NCBI GenBank assembly: GCA_964606505.1
Contig: CAZSGM010000001.1
Location: 62,001-126,000, forward strand
Direction: 5' to 3'
From: CAKVOD01 sp964606505
GTDB taxonomy: Bacteria; Bacillota; Clostridia; Christensenellales; UBA1242
DNA length: 64,000 nucleotides
Of the stretch, positions 41,901-50,736 are shown piece after piece; position 1 is the stretch's first letter; every line of letters begins with the position of its first letter. The notes beneath the pieces were generated by a model, which searched no databases, was not told the DNA's origin, and saw only the letters and a list, made by a program, of their open reading frames with translations. The translations under genes and the position numbers were made by a program.

Positions 41901-44900
41901 GCGATTGGGTATTTGCCTAGCGCAACTTGGGCGGGACACACGTTCAACGGTTGGTACACCGCACAAACTGGCGGAGATAAAATCACGGCAGAAACAGTTT
42001 ACACGACGCGCGGGAATAGCACAGTTTACGCTAGATACGACGCGAGCAGTTACAAGGTAACGGCGGACGCGAACGGCGGGAGCTTTAGCACGAGCGCGAC
42101 GGTTTCGAGCAAGGAGTTTAGCGGAGACTTTGGGCAGGATGTAGCGCTAGAGGCGCCAACGCGCACGGGTTACACGTTCACGGGTTACAGCAAAACTTCG
42201 GGCGAGGGGACGTTAAACAAGGTCGGCGAACAGTGGAAGTACACGATGGGCGCGGGCGATGCGACGGTTGAGGCACAATGGCGCGCGAACACCTACACGG
42301 TTACGTTTGACTACGAGGGCGGTTCGTGTGTTGGCGGCAATATTACGAGTTTGACGGCAACTTATGGGCAGCCATTTGGGATTTTGCCAACGGCGGAATC
42401 GACTGGTAAGCGTTTCGTGGGCTGGTTCAGAGAAAACAACACGCAAGTTGTTTCAACGGACATAATGAGAGACACGGCGCCATTTACGCTTTATGCACGC
42501 TATTCACTGAGTGAGAGATTGTTGACGATTAACCCTAATGGTGGGGTTTACGACGGGTCGAGTAGTGTTGCGACTAAGACGGGCGCGGCTGGTGGGACGG
42601 TTGATATTTTGACGCCAACGCGCTTAGGTTACACCTTTAACGGCTGGAAAGAGCAAGCGGGCTCTTACGCTGGGCTTAACACCGAACAAACAGTTTACAC
42701 ATTCGGCGCAGACAAGGACGGAAACATTGTCGCGCAATGGACACCTATTACATACACGATTACCTTTGTTGGAAACGGCAACACGGGCGGAAGTATGGAC
42801 GATTTGACCGTTGCCTACGACGAGTTAAAACAATTGACGCAAAACGCGTTCACTAAGACGGGTTACAGTTTCAACGGCTGGACTTGCGACGGGATAAGTT
42901 ACGCTGATAAGGACAACATTAGGAACTTGACGAGTACCAACGGGGCAAGTTTCACGTTTACGGCGCAATGGGCAGCAAACAGTTACACGCTGACAATTGA
43001 CCCTAACGGCGGAAAGTACGACGGGTCGACGACGATGTGCGCGACTACCGGCGGTTATGGCGCAACGTACAATGTTGACACGCCTGAGCGCACGGGTTAC
43101 ACATTTAACGGCTGGACAAAGAGCGGGAGCGGGGAGTTATCCGACGCTAACGTGTTTACGTTTGGGGACGGCAACGGCACACTTACGGCACAATGGACGG
43201 TTAAGACAATAAAGGTTTACCTTGACCCTAACGGCGCGACGTGGGTTGACAACGTTAAGGACACATTCCATGTTGACGCGACGACGGGGATTGGTTACAT
43301 AGAAGCGACATACGGTGAAACATACGGCACAATCCCGACGGCTAGCGACTTGGTTTACGCGGGACATCAGTTTGTTTCGTTCTACACAAGCGACAACATT
43401 CAAATTATTTCTTCAAACATTGTAACATATGAAGAAGACATAACTTTGACGGCGCAATTTACAACAAATGGTTACACATTATCTATCAACCCTGACGGTG
43501 GTATTTACAATCAATCGCCAAGAATTCAAGACTTCGCGGGCGAGATGGGCGACGAAATCGACATTTTGACGCCAACGCGCACGGGTTACACCTTTAATCA
43601 ATGGGAATTGGTTGGAAGCGGGGAGTTGATAGCAAACAACACCAAGTTTAAGTTTGGCGACAGCAACGCGACGCTTACGGCACTTTGGACGGCGAACACC
43701 TACACGGTAACGTTTGACGCGAATGGCGGCGACGGCACGATGGCTAACCAAACATTCACTTATGCGGAAACGCAAAAATTGTCGAAAAACACATTTACAA
43801 AGACGGGTTACACTTTCTCGGGCTGGCTGAGAGAGGGGAACTCTGTGAGCGACGGAACGATTGCCGACGAGCAACAGTTGGTTAACTTGACGACGGAGAA
43901 CGGCGTAACTATTAAGTTTATCGCGCAATGGACGGTTATCAACTACACAATTTCGTTCAACGCGAACGGCGGAACGATTGATTCGACGTTGTACACGAGA
44001 AACTACGGCGACAACTACGGCGGGTTCCCTACGGCGACAAAGAGCGGTTACGTGCTTGACGGCTGGTACACGGAACTTAGCGGGGGCGACGAGGTTACTG
44101 AGGACGACATTGTAACGGGCGCGGTAACGCTTTACGCGCACTGGACGGCGCAGACGTACACGGTTACACTTCGCGGAAACGGCGGTAAGATTGCGGCTGC
44201 GGACGGTTACACGGGCGCGACGAATGTTGAAACGACGACAATTGAGGTTACTTACGGCGAACTTTACAGCGGGCTTCCTGTGGCTGAGCACGAAACGTTA
44301 GTGTTTATGGGCTGGTACACGGCGCGCGAGGCAGGTGTGCTTGTTTCGACAGCAGACTATGTTTCGATACCTAGAGACCACGACCTTTACGCGCGTTGGT
44401 CGTCGAACGAGTTTGTAGTTTCGTTCAACGCGCACGGCGGGAGCGCGAGCATTTACAGCATAAGAGTCAACTATGGCGAGGCGTACGGGACGTTGCCGAC
44501 GGCGACGAGAATTGGTTACGACTTTGCGGGCTGGTACTTGGATGAAGACAAGATTGAGGCTAGCACGCGCGTTGCGACTAAGGACGACCACACGCTTATG
44601 GCTAGATGGGACGCTAAAGAGTTTACGTTGAGTTTTGCGTTTGGCGATGGCGAGTACTTTGAGACTGCGGGCTTTACTGGAACGGTGGGCGTGAGCGGCG
44701 TAACTATGACGGTTGCGTACGATGCGGCTTACGGCGTGTTGCCGATGGCAAAACGCACGGGGTACGAGTTTGTTGGCTGGTATATGGGAGAAAACCTCAT
44801 AACTTCCAACTCGGTTGTTAGTATCCTTGAGGACAAGACGCTTGTTGCGGTGTATAGGGAAGTTACGTACAGGCTCGTTATTGAGTTGAGCGGCGGACTA

Positions 44901-47900
44901 TACGGCGGAATGGCGCAAGCGCAGACTTTCAGCGGCATTTACAACGAAGAGATTGAGCTGTTGACGCCAACGAGACGCGGTTACAAGTTCATTGAGTTTA
45001 GTAATGACGGCACCTACGGGGAAGTTTCGGGTAACGCGATTAACGGTTACAAATTTAAGTTTACAGACGGCGACACGACGCTTGTTGTCGTTTGGGAAGC
45101 GCTTGACATTGAGGTAACGTTCCACGCACAAGAGGGAACGATTGACTCGACAAATATGGCGACTTCGACAGATAAAAAGACGGGCGTGCGCAACTACAAG
45201 TTTGGCGACAGGCTTGACAAAGTGGACGCGCTTCCAAACTGCGTTTTGGACGGGTTCAGGTTCGTCGGCTGGTTCACGATTGAGGGATTGCAAATAACGG
45301 ATGCGATGGTTATCGACATTTCGCAAAACTTCGACTTGTATGCAAAATACAGCCCAATTTACTACACATTGACTGTTAACCCTAACGGCGGCGAGTTCAA
45401 CGGCGTTACGATTACCACCAGCTTTGAAGATAAGAGGGCGGGCGAGACGGTTGAGTTTAACGAGCCAACGAGAGTGGGTTACAGCTTCAAGCACTTTGTT
45501 TTGAGCGGCGCGGGTTCGCTTGAGAAAAACGCGGACGGCACTTACACGTTTACGTTCGGGGTAGGGAACGGCACGCTTACGGCAGAGTGGGACAGCGTTT
45601 CGTACGTTGTAACGTTCGAGTACGACGGAGCGACAGGCGGAAATGCGACGGCAAATAAGGCGGTTGTGTACGACGCGGTTTACGGAACGTTGCCAAGCCC
45701 TAGCAAGACGGGTTACGTGTTTGCGGGCTGGTACTCGGCTAGCGAGGGCGGAGTGAAGGTTGAGGCGAGCACGTCGGTTAAGACGGCTGAAAACCACTCA
45801 CTTTACGCGCGTTGGGAGAGACAGACTTACACGCTGCAGGTTATTCTTTCGGGCGGCGCGATTGACGGAACTGTTTCGACTGACAAGTTGTACAGCGGGT
45901 TCTACGGCGATACAGTTGAGTTTAGTAAACCAACGAGAGTGGGTTACGATTTCGACGGCTTTGAGAAGGTAGGCGATAAGGGTAGCTTTGAAATCGTAGG
46001 CGACAAGGTTAAGTTCACGTTTGGCGACGACAACGGGAAGTTGATTGCCAAGTGGAAGGCGCAATTGGCGACTGTAACGCTTGACGCGGGCGCGGGTGCG
46101 GTTATTTCGGGAACGGAAAACCAAACGACGACAATTCAGGTTGAGTACGGGTTTACTTACGGTAAACACGGAGAACTTGGCAAGGCGGTTAAGGTAGGCT
46201 ACAACTTTGTGGGCTGGTACTTGGAGTTGCCAGACGGCGATGAGAAAGAAATCATTTACTCGGTTATCGTTGAGACGGTTGGCAACCACACGCTTGTTGC
46301 TAAGTACAAAGAGATAGAGACCTCGTTGACAATCCTGCTTAATGGCGGGGAGATGAATTTGGTTGAAAACCCTGTCAAGAGAACGTTTGGAACGACTTAC
46401 ACGCTTGGGTCGCCAACACGCGACGGTTACACATTTACTGGATACGTATATCAAGGCAATGACGCTAGCGCACTTGTAGATAACCACGACGGGACATACG
46501 CCTACACATTCGGCAGCACTGACGCGGTTATAACCGCTCAATGGGGCGCGAATACGTACACTGTAACGTTTGACGCAGGCGCAGGTGCAGTTATCGAGGG
46601 TACAGAAAACCAAACAACGACTATACAGGTTGAGTACGGCGCTAGGTACAACAAGAACATCACAACGACGCTGCCTGCTGCTTCAAAATACGGGTACACC
46701 TTTGATGGTTGGTACACCAATGGCGGGAACGGAGAGTTGATTATCGACACTTCGATAGTTTCGATTGCGGGCGCGCACACGCTGACGGCTAAATACAGTC
46801 AACCTGAGTACAGTTTGAGAATTAGCCTCGATGGCGGGACGCTTACGGGGCAGGCGCTGACTGTTTCGGGCAAGCACGCGGGCGAAACGTGTGTTATAGG
46901 AACGCCGACTAAGACGGGTTACGATTTTGACGAGTGGGTAGTTACTTCGGGCGCAATCACGATTGCGGCGTCGGGAAGCAACTGGCAACTCACATTCGGC
47001 GAAAGCGACGCAAGCATTATTGCGACTTACACTGCTAAGACGTACTCGTTGACTTTCGACGGGAACGGCGGGACAATTCCTGCATCCGCTACTAGCGAAT
47101 GGACTTTGGAAACGAACGGACAGGCGACTAAGAGTGTTACCTATGGCGAAAAAGTTGGAATAATGCCAACACCTACAAAATCAGGGTCTCAATTCCTTGG
47201 TTGGTCAACACAACTTGTTACTTCGGGAACGCCTGATACATTGCTAATTTACACCGCACTTACAACATTTGAACTTACAGCTGATACGGCGCTTTACGCG
47301 GTTTGGTCTGAGGATCAGTACGTGTTAACGATTGAGCTGAACGGCGGGCGCCTTGGCGAGATTACAAGCAATATTCAAGCTGTCGGTAGCAATGGCAACA
47401 CCTATGAAATCACTGGAACGCCAGAAAAAGATGGTTACGATTTTGTCAGATTTGACTTAACGTGTGCAGTTGAGGGGCAAGGAAGCCTTTCAGGAAACAC
47501 GTTCACGTTTGGCGCGGGGAACGCAGTCATTAGTTGCGTTTACGAGCCAAAGACAATAACGGTTACCTTGAACGCTGGTTCGGGCGCGTTTGACGCAAGC
47601 ACGCTTGGCGTTTGGGGGAATGTGAGTGCGGACGGCAAAACTGTTTCGCGCGAACTCAAGTATGGCGACAAACTCGGGGTTACCGAAAGCGGGCTGGCGG
47701 CGTTGCCACAAGTTACGCTGAAAGGTAACAAGTTCACAGGCTGGTTCATCGGCGATGTGCAGTACGCTGAAACTTACACAATCGAGTGGACGGAAAATGT
47801 TACGCTGACGGCAAGCTTTGCGAAAAACAACTACGCGCTCGTCATTAACACGAACGGCGGGACGTACTCAGATGGTGTCGAGTACAACGACAAGGTGGGC

Positions 47901-50150
47901 GTGTTCAACATCTCCAAAGAGTATGGCGAAACCTACACTGTGGTTGCCCCTACGAAAGTGGGTTACACGTTTATGGGCTGGACAGCAAGCGCTAACACTG
48001 AGGGCGAGGGCAGTTTCAACACAGATACGGGCGTGTTCACATTCGGCGCGGACACATTCACACTTGTTGCTGAATATCAAAGTATAACCTATTATGTTGA
48101 GTTTAACGCGAACGGTGGCGAAGGGACTATGGCTAATCAAACGTTGACCTACGACCAAGCGAGCGCACTTAACAAGAACCAGTTCACTAGAGCAGGTTAC
48201 CTGTTCAATGGTTGGAAAACCGAAACAGACGACCCGTTTGCCGACAACGGTATGATTTACAACGCGGCTTCAACGCAAGGGGCGACTATAACGCTTTACG
48301 CGCAATGGAAGTCTGCGACGATAACTCACTACTTTGACGCGAACGACGGATCCGCGCGACCAATTGCATTGGATGTTGAATTCGGCGCGGCATTTGGAAC
48401 GTTGCCTGTCGCTAATCGTACAGGTTACGACTTTGGCGGCTGGTATCCTTCGATATACAATGGGCAACCTAATGGCGAGGCGTTGACTTCTGAGACGACA
48501 AACACTTACACTGAGTCGCATACGTTTGTTGCGTACTGGACGATTGCAAGTTACACGATTACTATGCCGACAGGGTTCCCTGAAAATTCGATTGAAATTG
48601 CAATTAGAGAGGGTTACACAACGACGGTAGTTTACAACAACGACTTCGTGTTTACGATTGATGTTTTGGAAGCATACTCTCAAAGCAACATTAGAGTTCG
48701 AGGAAACGGCAAGGAGATTTTGCGCACTGACGGGGTGTACAGACTTGAAAGAGTTTTCGAGGATACGACTATTACTATTGAAGGTTTACATATCAACGAG
48801 TACACAGTTGTGTTTGACTCGGGCAACGGCTCGGCGGTTCCTAATGCAACAGTTGAATGGGGCAAAAGAGTTCCAATGCCTAGCGCTCCAACGCTCGTTC
48901 ACTACAAGTTTGACGCGTGGTACAAAGACGCGGGGCTAATGAATGAGTTTGATTTTAGTGCAACCGTAATCAAGGAAGACATAGTATTGTACGCAAAATA
49001 TGAGAGGGCGACCTACACAATCAACTTCTATGTTGAGGACGAGGTGTATACTACTCAGAACGTGCTGTATTTAGGCAGGGTTGATAAGCCTACTTACGAC
49101 CCAACGCTTGAGGGGCACGACTTTGTCGGCTGGTACTTGATGGGCGAAACGACACCTTACGCGTTCTCTTCACAAGTAACTGGCAATATGGATTTGTATG
49201 CGCAATTCTCAAAGAATACCTATGTTGTTAACTTCTATAGCGGCGAAAAGTTTATGGGCACTATGAACGTTAGGTACGGCGAGCAAGTTGTCGTAAACTT
49301 TGCGACGGGGCAAATAGGTTACACCTTTGAGGGCTGGTACGAAGACAGGGCGCTTACAAGATTGTTTGATTTTGACACAATTATTTCTAGCGATATAACC
49401 CTTTACGCTAAGTACACACTTAACCTATTTACTGTAAGTTTCTACGTAAATTACGAGCTTAAAGACACGCAAACTGTTGGTTGGGGCAGAACTGCTACTA
49501 TGCCGACGACTATTAACGTTGGCGAGGGTTACCACATTAGTAGCTGGTATTACGACCCAGAATTGACAAACGAGTACGACTTTATTAAGCCGGTTGAAAA
49601 CGACTTCTGGTTGTACGGAAAGGTTGAGAGAGACCAAGTTAGTATTACGTTTATGGCGAATGGGCAAGAGGTGAGAACGGTTGCGGTTGACTACGGCAGT
49701 TCGTTTGACGCAAGCGCGGTTCCTATTCCTGCAAGGACGGGGTACACGCAAGTTGCTCCTTACTGGGAGGATGTTGACTTGAGTTGCGTAATGACACCTG
49801 TTACAGTGAACGCAATTTACACCATTAATACCTATACCATTAAAATCGTTATGCCGGACGGCTCCGAGATTTATAGGACGGTTGAACACGGCGAGACGTT
49901 GACCGATTTGCCGGAAGTTCCTACAAAGTTCGGGGATAAGATTGTCTTTGATATGGATTTGGCTAACATAACACAAGATATGGTTGTAAAAATGGAAGTC
50001 AAAAACTATATCTTCTGGCCTATGATAATCGCGGGCGGTATTCTTTTGGTGCTTGCTATCGTGCTCATAACGATTTGCGTAGTTAAGGTAAGCAAGAAAA
50101 AGAATAGCAGAAACAAGATTAAAGAGTTGATCAGCACAAAAGGGCGTTGA
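35931..50150 (+). CDS. Giant surface protein with about 50 InlB B-repeats
   Basis: The protein is 4739 residues long. A basic start and membrane segment (KFNLLLTIFFALVAMTAIAIVPVV) serve for export. A GLUG-type domain follows (ETWAGSGTETDAFQI, KEWTPIGTVAHPFMGTFNGG, YVGLFGVVQ). From about residue 510 the protein is built of Listeria-Bacteroides (InlB B, Flg_new) repeats of 65-95 residues, each with a TGYTFxGWY core and a closing TLYAQW. Counting closures gives about 46 regular units plus several divergent ones at the end. A C-terminal membrane helix (FWPMIIAGGILLVLAIVLITICVV) and a short basic tail anchor it; there is no LPXTG. Such proteins are thought to act as long adhesive stalks. The ATG with AGGGAG six bases upstream is preferred to one 21 codons earlier. 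Confidence 0.93.
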   Translation: MQTLPTLANEAMVEIGQRRQKRKFNLLLTIFFALVAMTAIAIVPVVRQYAESEVAVATWTDGLTPQAFGSETWAGSGTETDAFQIASAVDLAQLACNVNAGTTYEGMCFTLTQEVNLMGKEWTPIGTVAHPFMGTFNGGQKAIYFMTITGGRYDYVGLFGVVQEGLLTKIDMRNGYINISGGEAAGSIAGYAENTDISYCTNGVVDIEKLGFPTNEVDAVAYAGLSTVSNWFTEAYKRGVVSGGAIDETMTGGVTETYRNTTASGKTHGTGTVSGSSANCGGIAGYLRQNASGVTTLSSCWNQGNVSASSSSRSAGGIVGIAHADTYVSNSGDHAHVTVSTCANAGTVYGTYAAGGIVGFAKSEASNDLLGGDKNASVYMIESYTIGSVTCSTSGRAGSIFGYEVRDAHRSNAYVHVGGANGGANPYCYWTETGCSGSYGSSGINKNNGSSQGKNQLVSSSSGKSGWTSSKWNEYDATSSVSGTTRTYKQLTVSPSGASVWTAKSSSPYNYYTWTETLSTYTITFNKNNGTGGTSSTSVVDGNKIGSITTPTRTGYNFKGYYTSTSGGTQYVNSSGTGTTTVSKTMTLYAQWEAKEITVKFYVNTTSRYSYTSYFDESYGYGGWPSSVSSSYLPSGYTFSGNWYSSYTTSGSVRCGSGTIIYSSTSFSSYSSTVSLYAGLDSDTYRITLSASDATNTASSWGCASYWTTSGRTAYQDLVTNEIIGTLPEPTRTGYTFDGWYSSSWGWCDGDDTISQDRTYYAQWIANTYTVTLNKNNGSGGSNSVTATYGSSMPSASAPSRSYYTFNGYYTSTSGGTQYYTSSMGSARTWNKTSNTTLYAQWTAKSITVNFNVNGGSSVNAQTVSYGSTLGTLPTPSRTGYSFAGWFKESSLTNQVSSSTTLNSSNFSTLTTSGLNITLYAKWTKQTFDVKLSASEASSNATNWEDVSGWTADGKIATKNFSYGDSLGATPTPSRVGYTFKGWYTSQSGGTQYISSSELKFTSTTTLYAQWTAITYTLTIAPNGGAYSSETSVTGTVGTSVTLGMPTLTGYTFGGWEVTSGSGTVSDNGNAFTFDASNATVTAKWAANQYKLTFNANGGTWANVDGFTKDGDNYYKMVTYGQPIGVMPTVTKAGWNFSAWYTGTSGGNAWNENKVYDTAGAYTLYARYTENSYTLTVDKADGSAIFTYNGTYNSTYTLPNPTREGYQFTGWTITSGDGSLSGLVFTFRESNATVTAQWTNNIYYVNYNGNGNTGGSMTSSEFTYDVNATLRQNGFTRTGYEFVGWNTSANNTGTSYIDKASVRNLTSENGGSVTLYAQWGTIKYIVTFDANGGTIQDTTGFAGSTGRKTSSVTYLHGYTIDVLPDVLLTGFIFDGWKYENGDAVTANDQVLETMTLYAAYSPKTFTLTLNALSGTLPTTSGWTLSSDGHSISKTIAYDAQFDALPTPTNSGSMFLGWFDSQTGGSQYVETSVFKRESNLTLYAHYSVNLCTVFFDPAGGSATFQQMTLSYGEKIGTLPTATKTGYDFEGWYYIDNPTKKSTTNDVVNGNITLAAQWAAKQFIITFDARGGIITGVTGQTTNKGVYYNDTFGDLPTVTKVGSKLRGWYDDVNGNGNLYTSNSVARMTQNLTLYAVWEVETLTVVFNGNGGQCSVSSKNYDYGAEYGTLPEPTRVGYGFLGWATSLSSTSYVSASGTVTTAHTLYAQWKANVYYVEYQANRNDTTGTMERSTFTYDEAGTLRTLGFVCQKAEFTGWNTNASGTGTWYSDGQSIRNIATADGATITLYAQWSENNYVVSIDVLNYTVVNNNGFTAHGMAYIEKGYKHGDRLGTLPVLSKAGHTFTGYKNSSTGAAVTADTLVTDDMTLLAQFTANEVTITFKPNGGTFTSYGQATQSGDVATLTVNYGDRITSLPTVELSGYQFDGFYEEGDTGFILHENMMVLIEEPTLVLEAHWTSNTYVLTFNAGSGTITPTEEGETPSNTYTYDVSYNRAIGYLPSATWAGHTFNGWYTAQTGGDKITAETVYTTRGNSTVYARYDASSYKVTADANGGSFSTSATVSSKEFSGDFGQDVALEAPTRTGYTFTGYSKTSGEGTLNKVGEQWKYTMGAGDATVEAQWRANTYTVTFDYEGGSCVGGNITSLTATYGQPFGILPTAESTGKRFVGWFRENNTQVVSTDIMRDTAPFTLYARYSLSERLLTINPNGGVYDGSSSVATKTGAAGGTVDILTPTRLGYTFNGWKEQAGSYAGLNTEQTVYTFGADKDGNIVAQWTPITYTITFVGNGNTGGSMDDLTVAYDELKQLTQNAFTKTGYSFNGWTCDGISYADKDNIRNLTSTNGASFTFTAQWAANSYTLTIDPNGGKYDGSTTMCATTGGYGATYNVDTPERTGYTFNGWTKSGSGELSDANVFTFGDGNGTLTAQWTVKTIKVYLDPNGATWVDNVKDTFHVDATTGIGYIEATYGETYGTIPTASDLVYAGHQFVSFYTSDNIQIISSNIVTYEEDITLTAQFTTNGYTLSINPDGGIYNQSPRIQDFAGEMGDEIDILTPTRTGYTFNQWELVGSGELIANNTKFKFGDSNATLTALWTANTYTVTFDANGGDGTMANQTFTYAETQKLSKNTFTKTGYTFSGWLREGNSVSDGTIADEQQLVNLTTENGVTIKFIAQWTVINYTISFNANGGTIDSTLYTRNYGDNYGGFPTATKSGYVLDGWYTELSGGDEVTEDDIVTGAVTLYAHWTAQTYTVTLRGNGGKIAAADGYTGATNVETTTIEVTYGELYSGLPVAEHETLVFMGWYTAREAGVLVSTADYVSIPRDHDLYARWSSNEFVVSFNAHGGSASIYSIRVNYGEAYGTLPTATRIGYDFAGWYLDEDKIEASTRVATKDDHTLMARWDAKEFTLSFAFGDGEYFETAGFTGTVGVSGVTMTVAYDAAYGVLPMAKRTGYEFVGWYMGENLITSNSVVSILEDKTLVAVYREVTYRLVIELSGGLYGGMAQAQTFSGIYNEEIELLTPTRRGYKFIEFSNDGTYGEVSGNAINGYKFKFTDGDTTLVVVWEALDIEVTFHAQEGTIDSTNMATSTDKKTGVRNYKFGDRLDKVDALPNCVLDGFRFVGWFTIEGLQITDAMVIDISQNFDLYAKYSPIYYTLTVNPNGGEFNGVTITTSFEDKRAGETVEFNEPTRVGYSFKHFVLSGAGSLEKNADGTYTFTFGVGNGTLTAEWDSVSYVVTFEYDGATGGNATANKAVVYDAVYGTLPSPSKTGYVFAGWYSASEGGVKVEASTSVKTAENHSLYARWERQTYTLQVILSGGAIDGTVSTDKLYSGFYGDTVEFSKPTRVGYDFDGFEKVGDKGSFEIVGDKVKFTFGDDNGKLIAKWKAQLATVTLDAGAGAVISGTENQTTTIQVEYGFTYGKHGELGKAVKVGYNFVGWYLELPDGDEKEIIYSVIVETVGNHTLVAKYKEIETSLTILLNGGEMNLVENPVKRTFGTTYTLGSPTRDGYTFTGYVYQGNDASALVDNHDGTYAYTFGSTDAVITAQWGANTYTVTFDAGAGAVIEGTENQTTTIQVEYGARYNKNITTTLPAASKYGYTFDGWYTNGGNGELIIDTSIVSIAGAHTLTAKYSQPEYSLRISLDGGTLTGQALTVSGKHAGETCVIGTPTKTGYDFDEWVVTSGAITIAASGSNWQLTFGESDASIIATYTAKTYSLTFDGNGGTIPASATSEWTLETNGQATKSVTYGEKVGIMPTPTKSGSQFLGWSTQLVTSGTPDTLLIYTALTTFELTADTALYAVWSEDQYVLTIELNGGRLGEITSNIQAVGSNGNTYEITGTPEKDGYDFVRFDLTCAVEGQGSLSGNTFTFGAGNAVISCVYEPKTITVTLNAGSGAFDASTLGVWGNVSADGKTVSRELKYGDKLGVTESGLAALPQVTLKGNKFTGWFIGDVQYAETYTIEWTENVTLTASFAKNNYALVINTNGGTYSDGVEYNDKVGVFNISKEYGETYTVVAPTKVGYTFMGWTASANTEGEGSFNTDTGVFTFGADTFTLVAEYQSITYYVEFNANGGEGTMANQTLTYDQASALNKNQFTRAGYLFNGWKTETDDPFADNGMIYNAASTQGATITLYAQWKSATITHYFDANDGSARPIALDVEFGAAFGTLPVANRTGYDFGGWYPSIYNGQPNGEALTSETTNTYTESHTFVAYWTIASYTITMPTGFPENSIEIAIREGYTTTVVYNNDFVFTIDVLEAYSQSNIRVRGNGKEILRTDGVYRLERVFEDTTITIEGLHINEYTVVFDSGNGSAVPNATVEWGKRVPMPSAPTLVHYKFDAWYKDAGLMNEFDFSATVIKEDIVLYAKYERATYTINFYVEDEVYTTQNVLYLGRVDKPTYDPTLEGHDFVGWYLMGETTPYAFSSQVTGNMDLYAQFSKNTYVVNFYSGEKFMGTMNVRYGEQVVVNFATGQIGYTFEGWYEDRALTRLFDFDTIISSDITLYAKYTLNLFTVSFYVNYELKDTQTVGWGRTATMPTTINVGEGYHISSWYYDPELTNEYDFIKPVENDFWLYGKVERDQVSITFMANGQEVRTVAVDYGSSFDASAVPIPARTGYTQVAPYWEDVDLSCVMTPVTVNAIYTINTYTIKIVMPDGSEIYRTVEHGETLTDLPEVPTKFGDKIVFDMDLANITQDMVVKMEVKNYIFWPMIIAGGILLVLAIVLITICVVKVSKKKNSRNKIKELISTKGR

Positions 50151-50283
50151 TAACTAAACCGCGCGAACTAAATGCGGTTGGCATATTGGCACTTGCGAGG
50201 GTTGAGGCGGCTCAACTTTCGCGGCGGATTAATAAAAAATCTTTGCTATGCGCAAAAGTACAATAACAGCGCAAAAAACAAAA

Positions 50284-50322
50284 AGGCGCACACACCTAAG
50301 TTTTAGGTGTGGCGCTTTTTTT
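50284..50322 (+). terminator. Terminator of the giant gene
   Basis: Stem GCGC-CACACCTAA-like 5' arm (one bulged A) paired with TTAGGTGTGGCGC, followed by seven T. The 130 bp before it contain no gene. Confidence 0.8.
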
Positions 50323-50576
50323 GTTGGGATTACAGGGGTAATTTTTATTTAATGAATATTCAAAAAATATTCGACATTCAACGGCGGTTGTGTTATGATG
50401 TGATAACGCGAAATGTGGGATGTTTAAAGAATAAAATAAAAGGGGGTACGCAATAGGTTGTTGCAGGTTTTGCAAGTGCGTTACGGGCGACAATGTCAAT
50501 GGTTGCGAGGGGTGGACTGCTTGTTGTGTGTGCGCGTTAGGAGATATGTGGAAGTGAGGTGGATAAAATGTTTTTT

Positions 50577-50617
50577 AAAAAAATATCAAACAGTGTGAAA
50601 TTGTTTGATATTTTTTT
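50577..50617 (+). terminator. Perfect hairpin overlapping the next promoter
   Basis: A 16-bp perfect stem AAAAAAATATCAAACA/TGTTTGATATTTTTTT with a 9-base loop. Its 3' arm includes the -35 element of the following promoter, so it may be a terminator and an operator at once. Confidence 0.65.
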
Positions 50618-50633
50618 GTGGATGTGCTATACT
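50605..50633 (+). promoter_or_regulatory. Promoter of the second poly-G-switched gene
   Basis: TTGATA (50605-50610) and TATACT (50628-50633), 17-bp spacing, giving a leader of about 100 nt. Confidence 0.65.
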
Positions 50634-50736
50634 AAAAATTGTAAAGTGAAATTTTATCAAAAGTAATTTGAGGGGAAACAATTAATTTTGATAGATTTTT
50701 ATTGATTTTTTTGATAAAAAAGGAGCGGTTTTTATT

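Noticed and set aside
40785..49976. Many minus-strand frames of 60-300 codons inside the giant gene
   Set aside because: Repeated antisense of the InlB-type repeats (RVKRY, RNRVR words); no ribosome binding sites.
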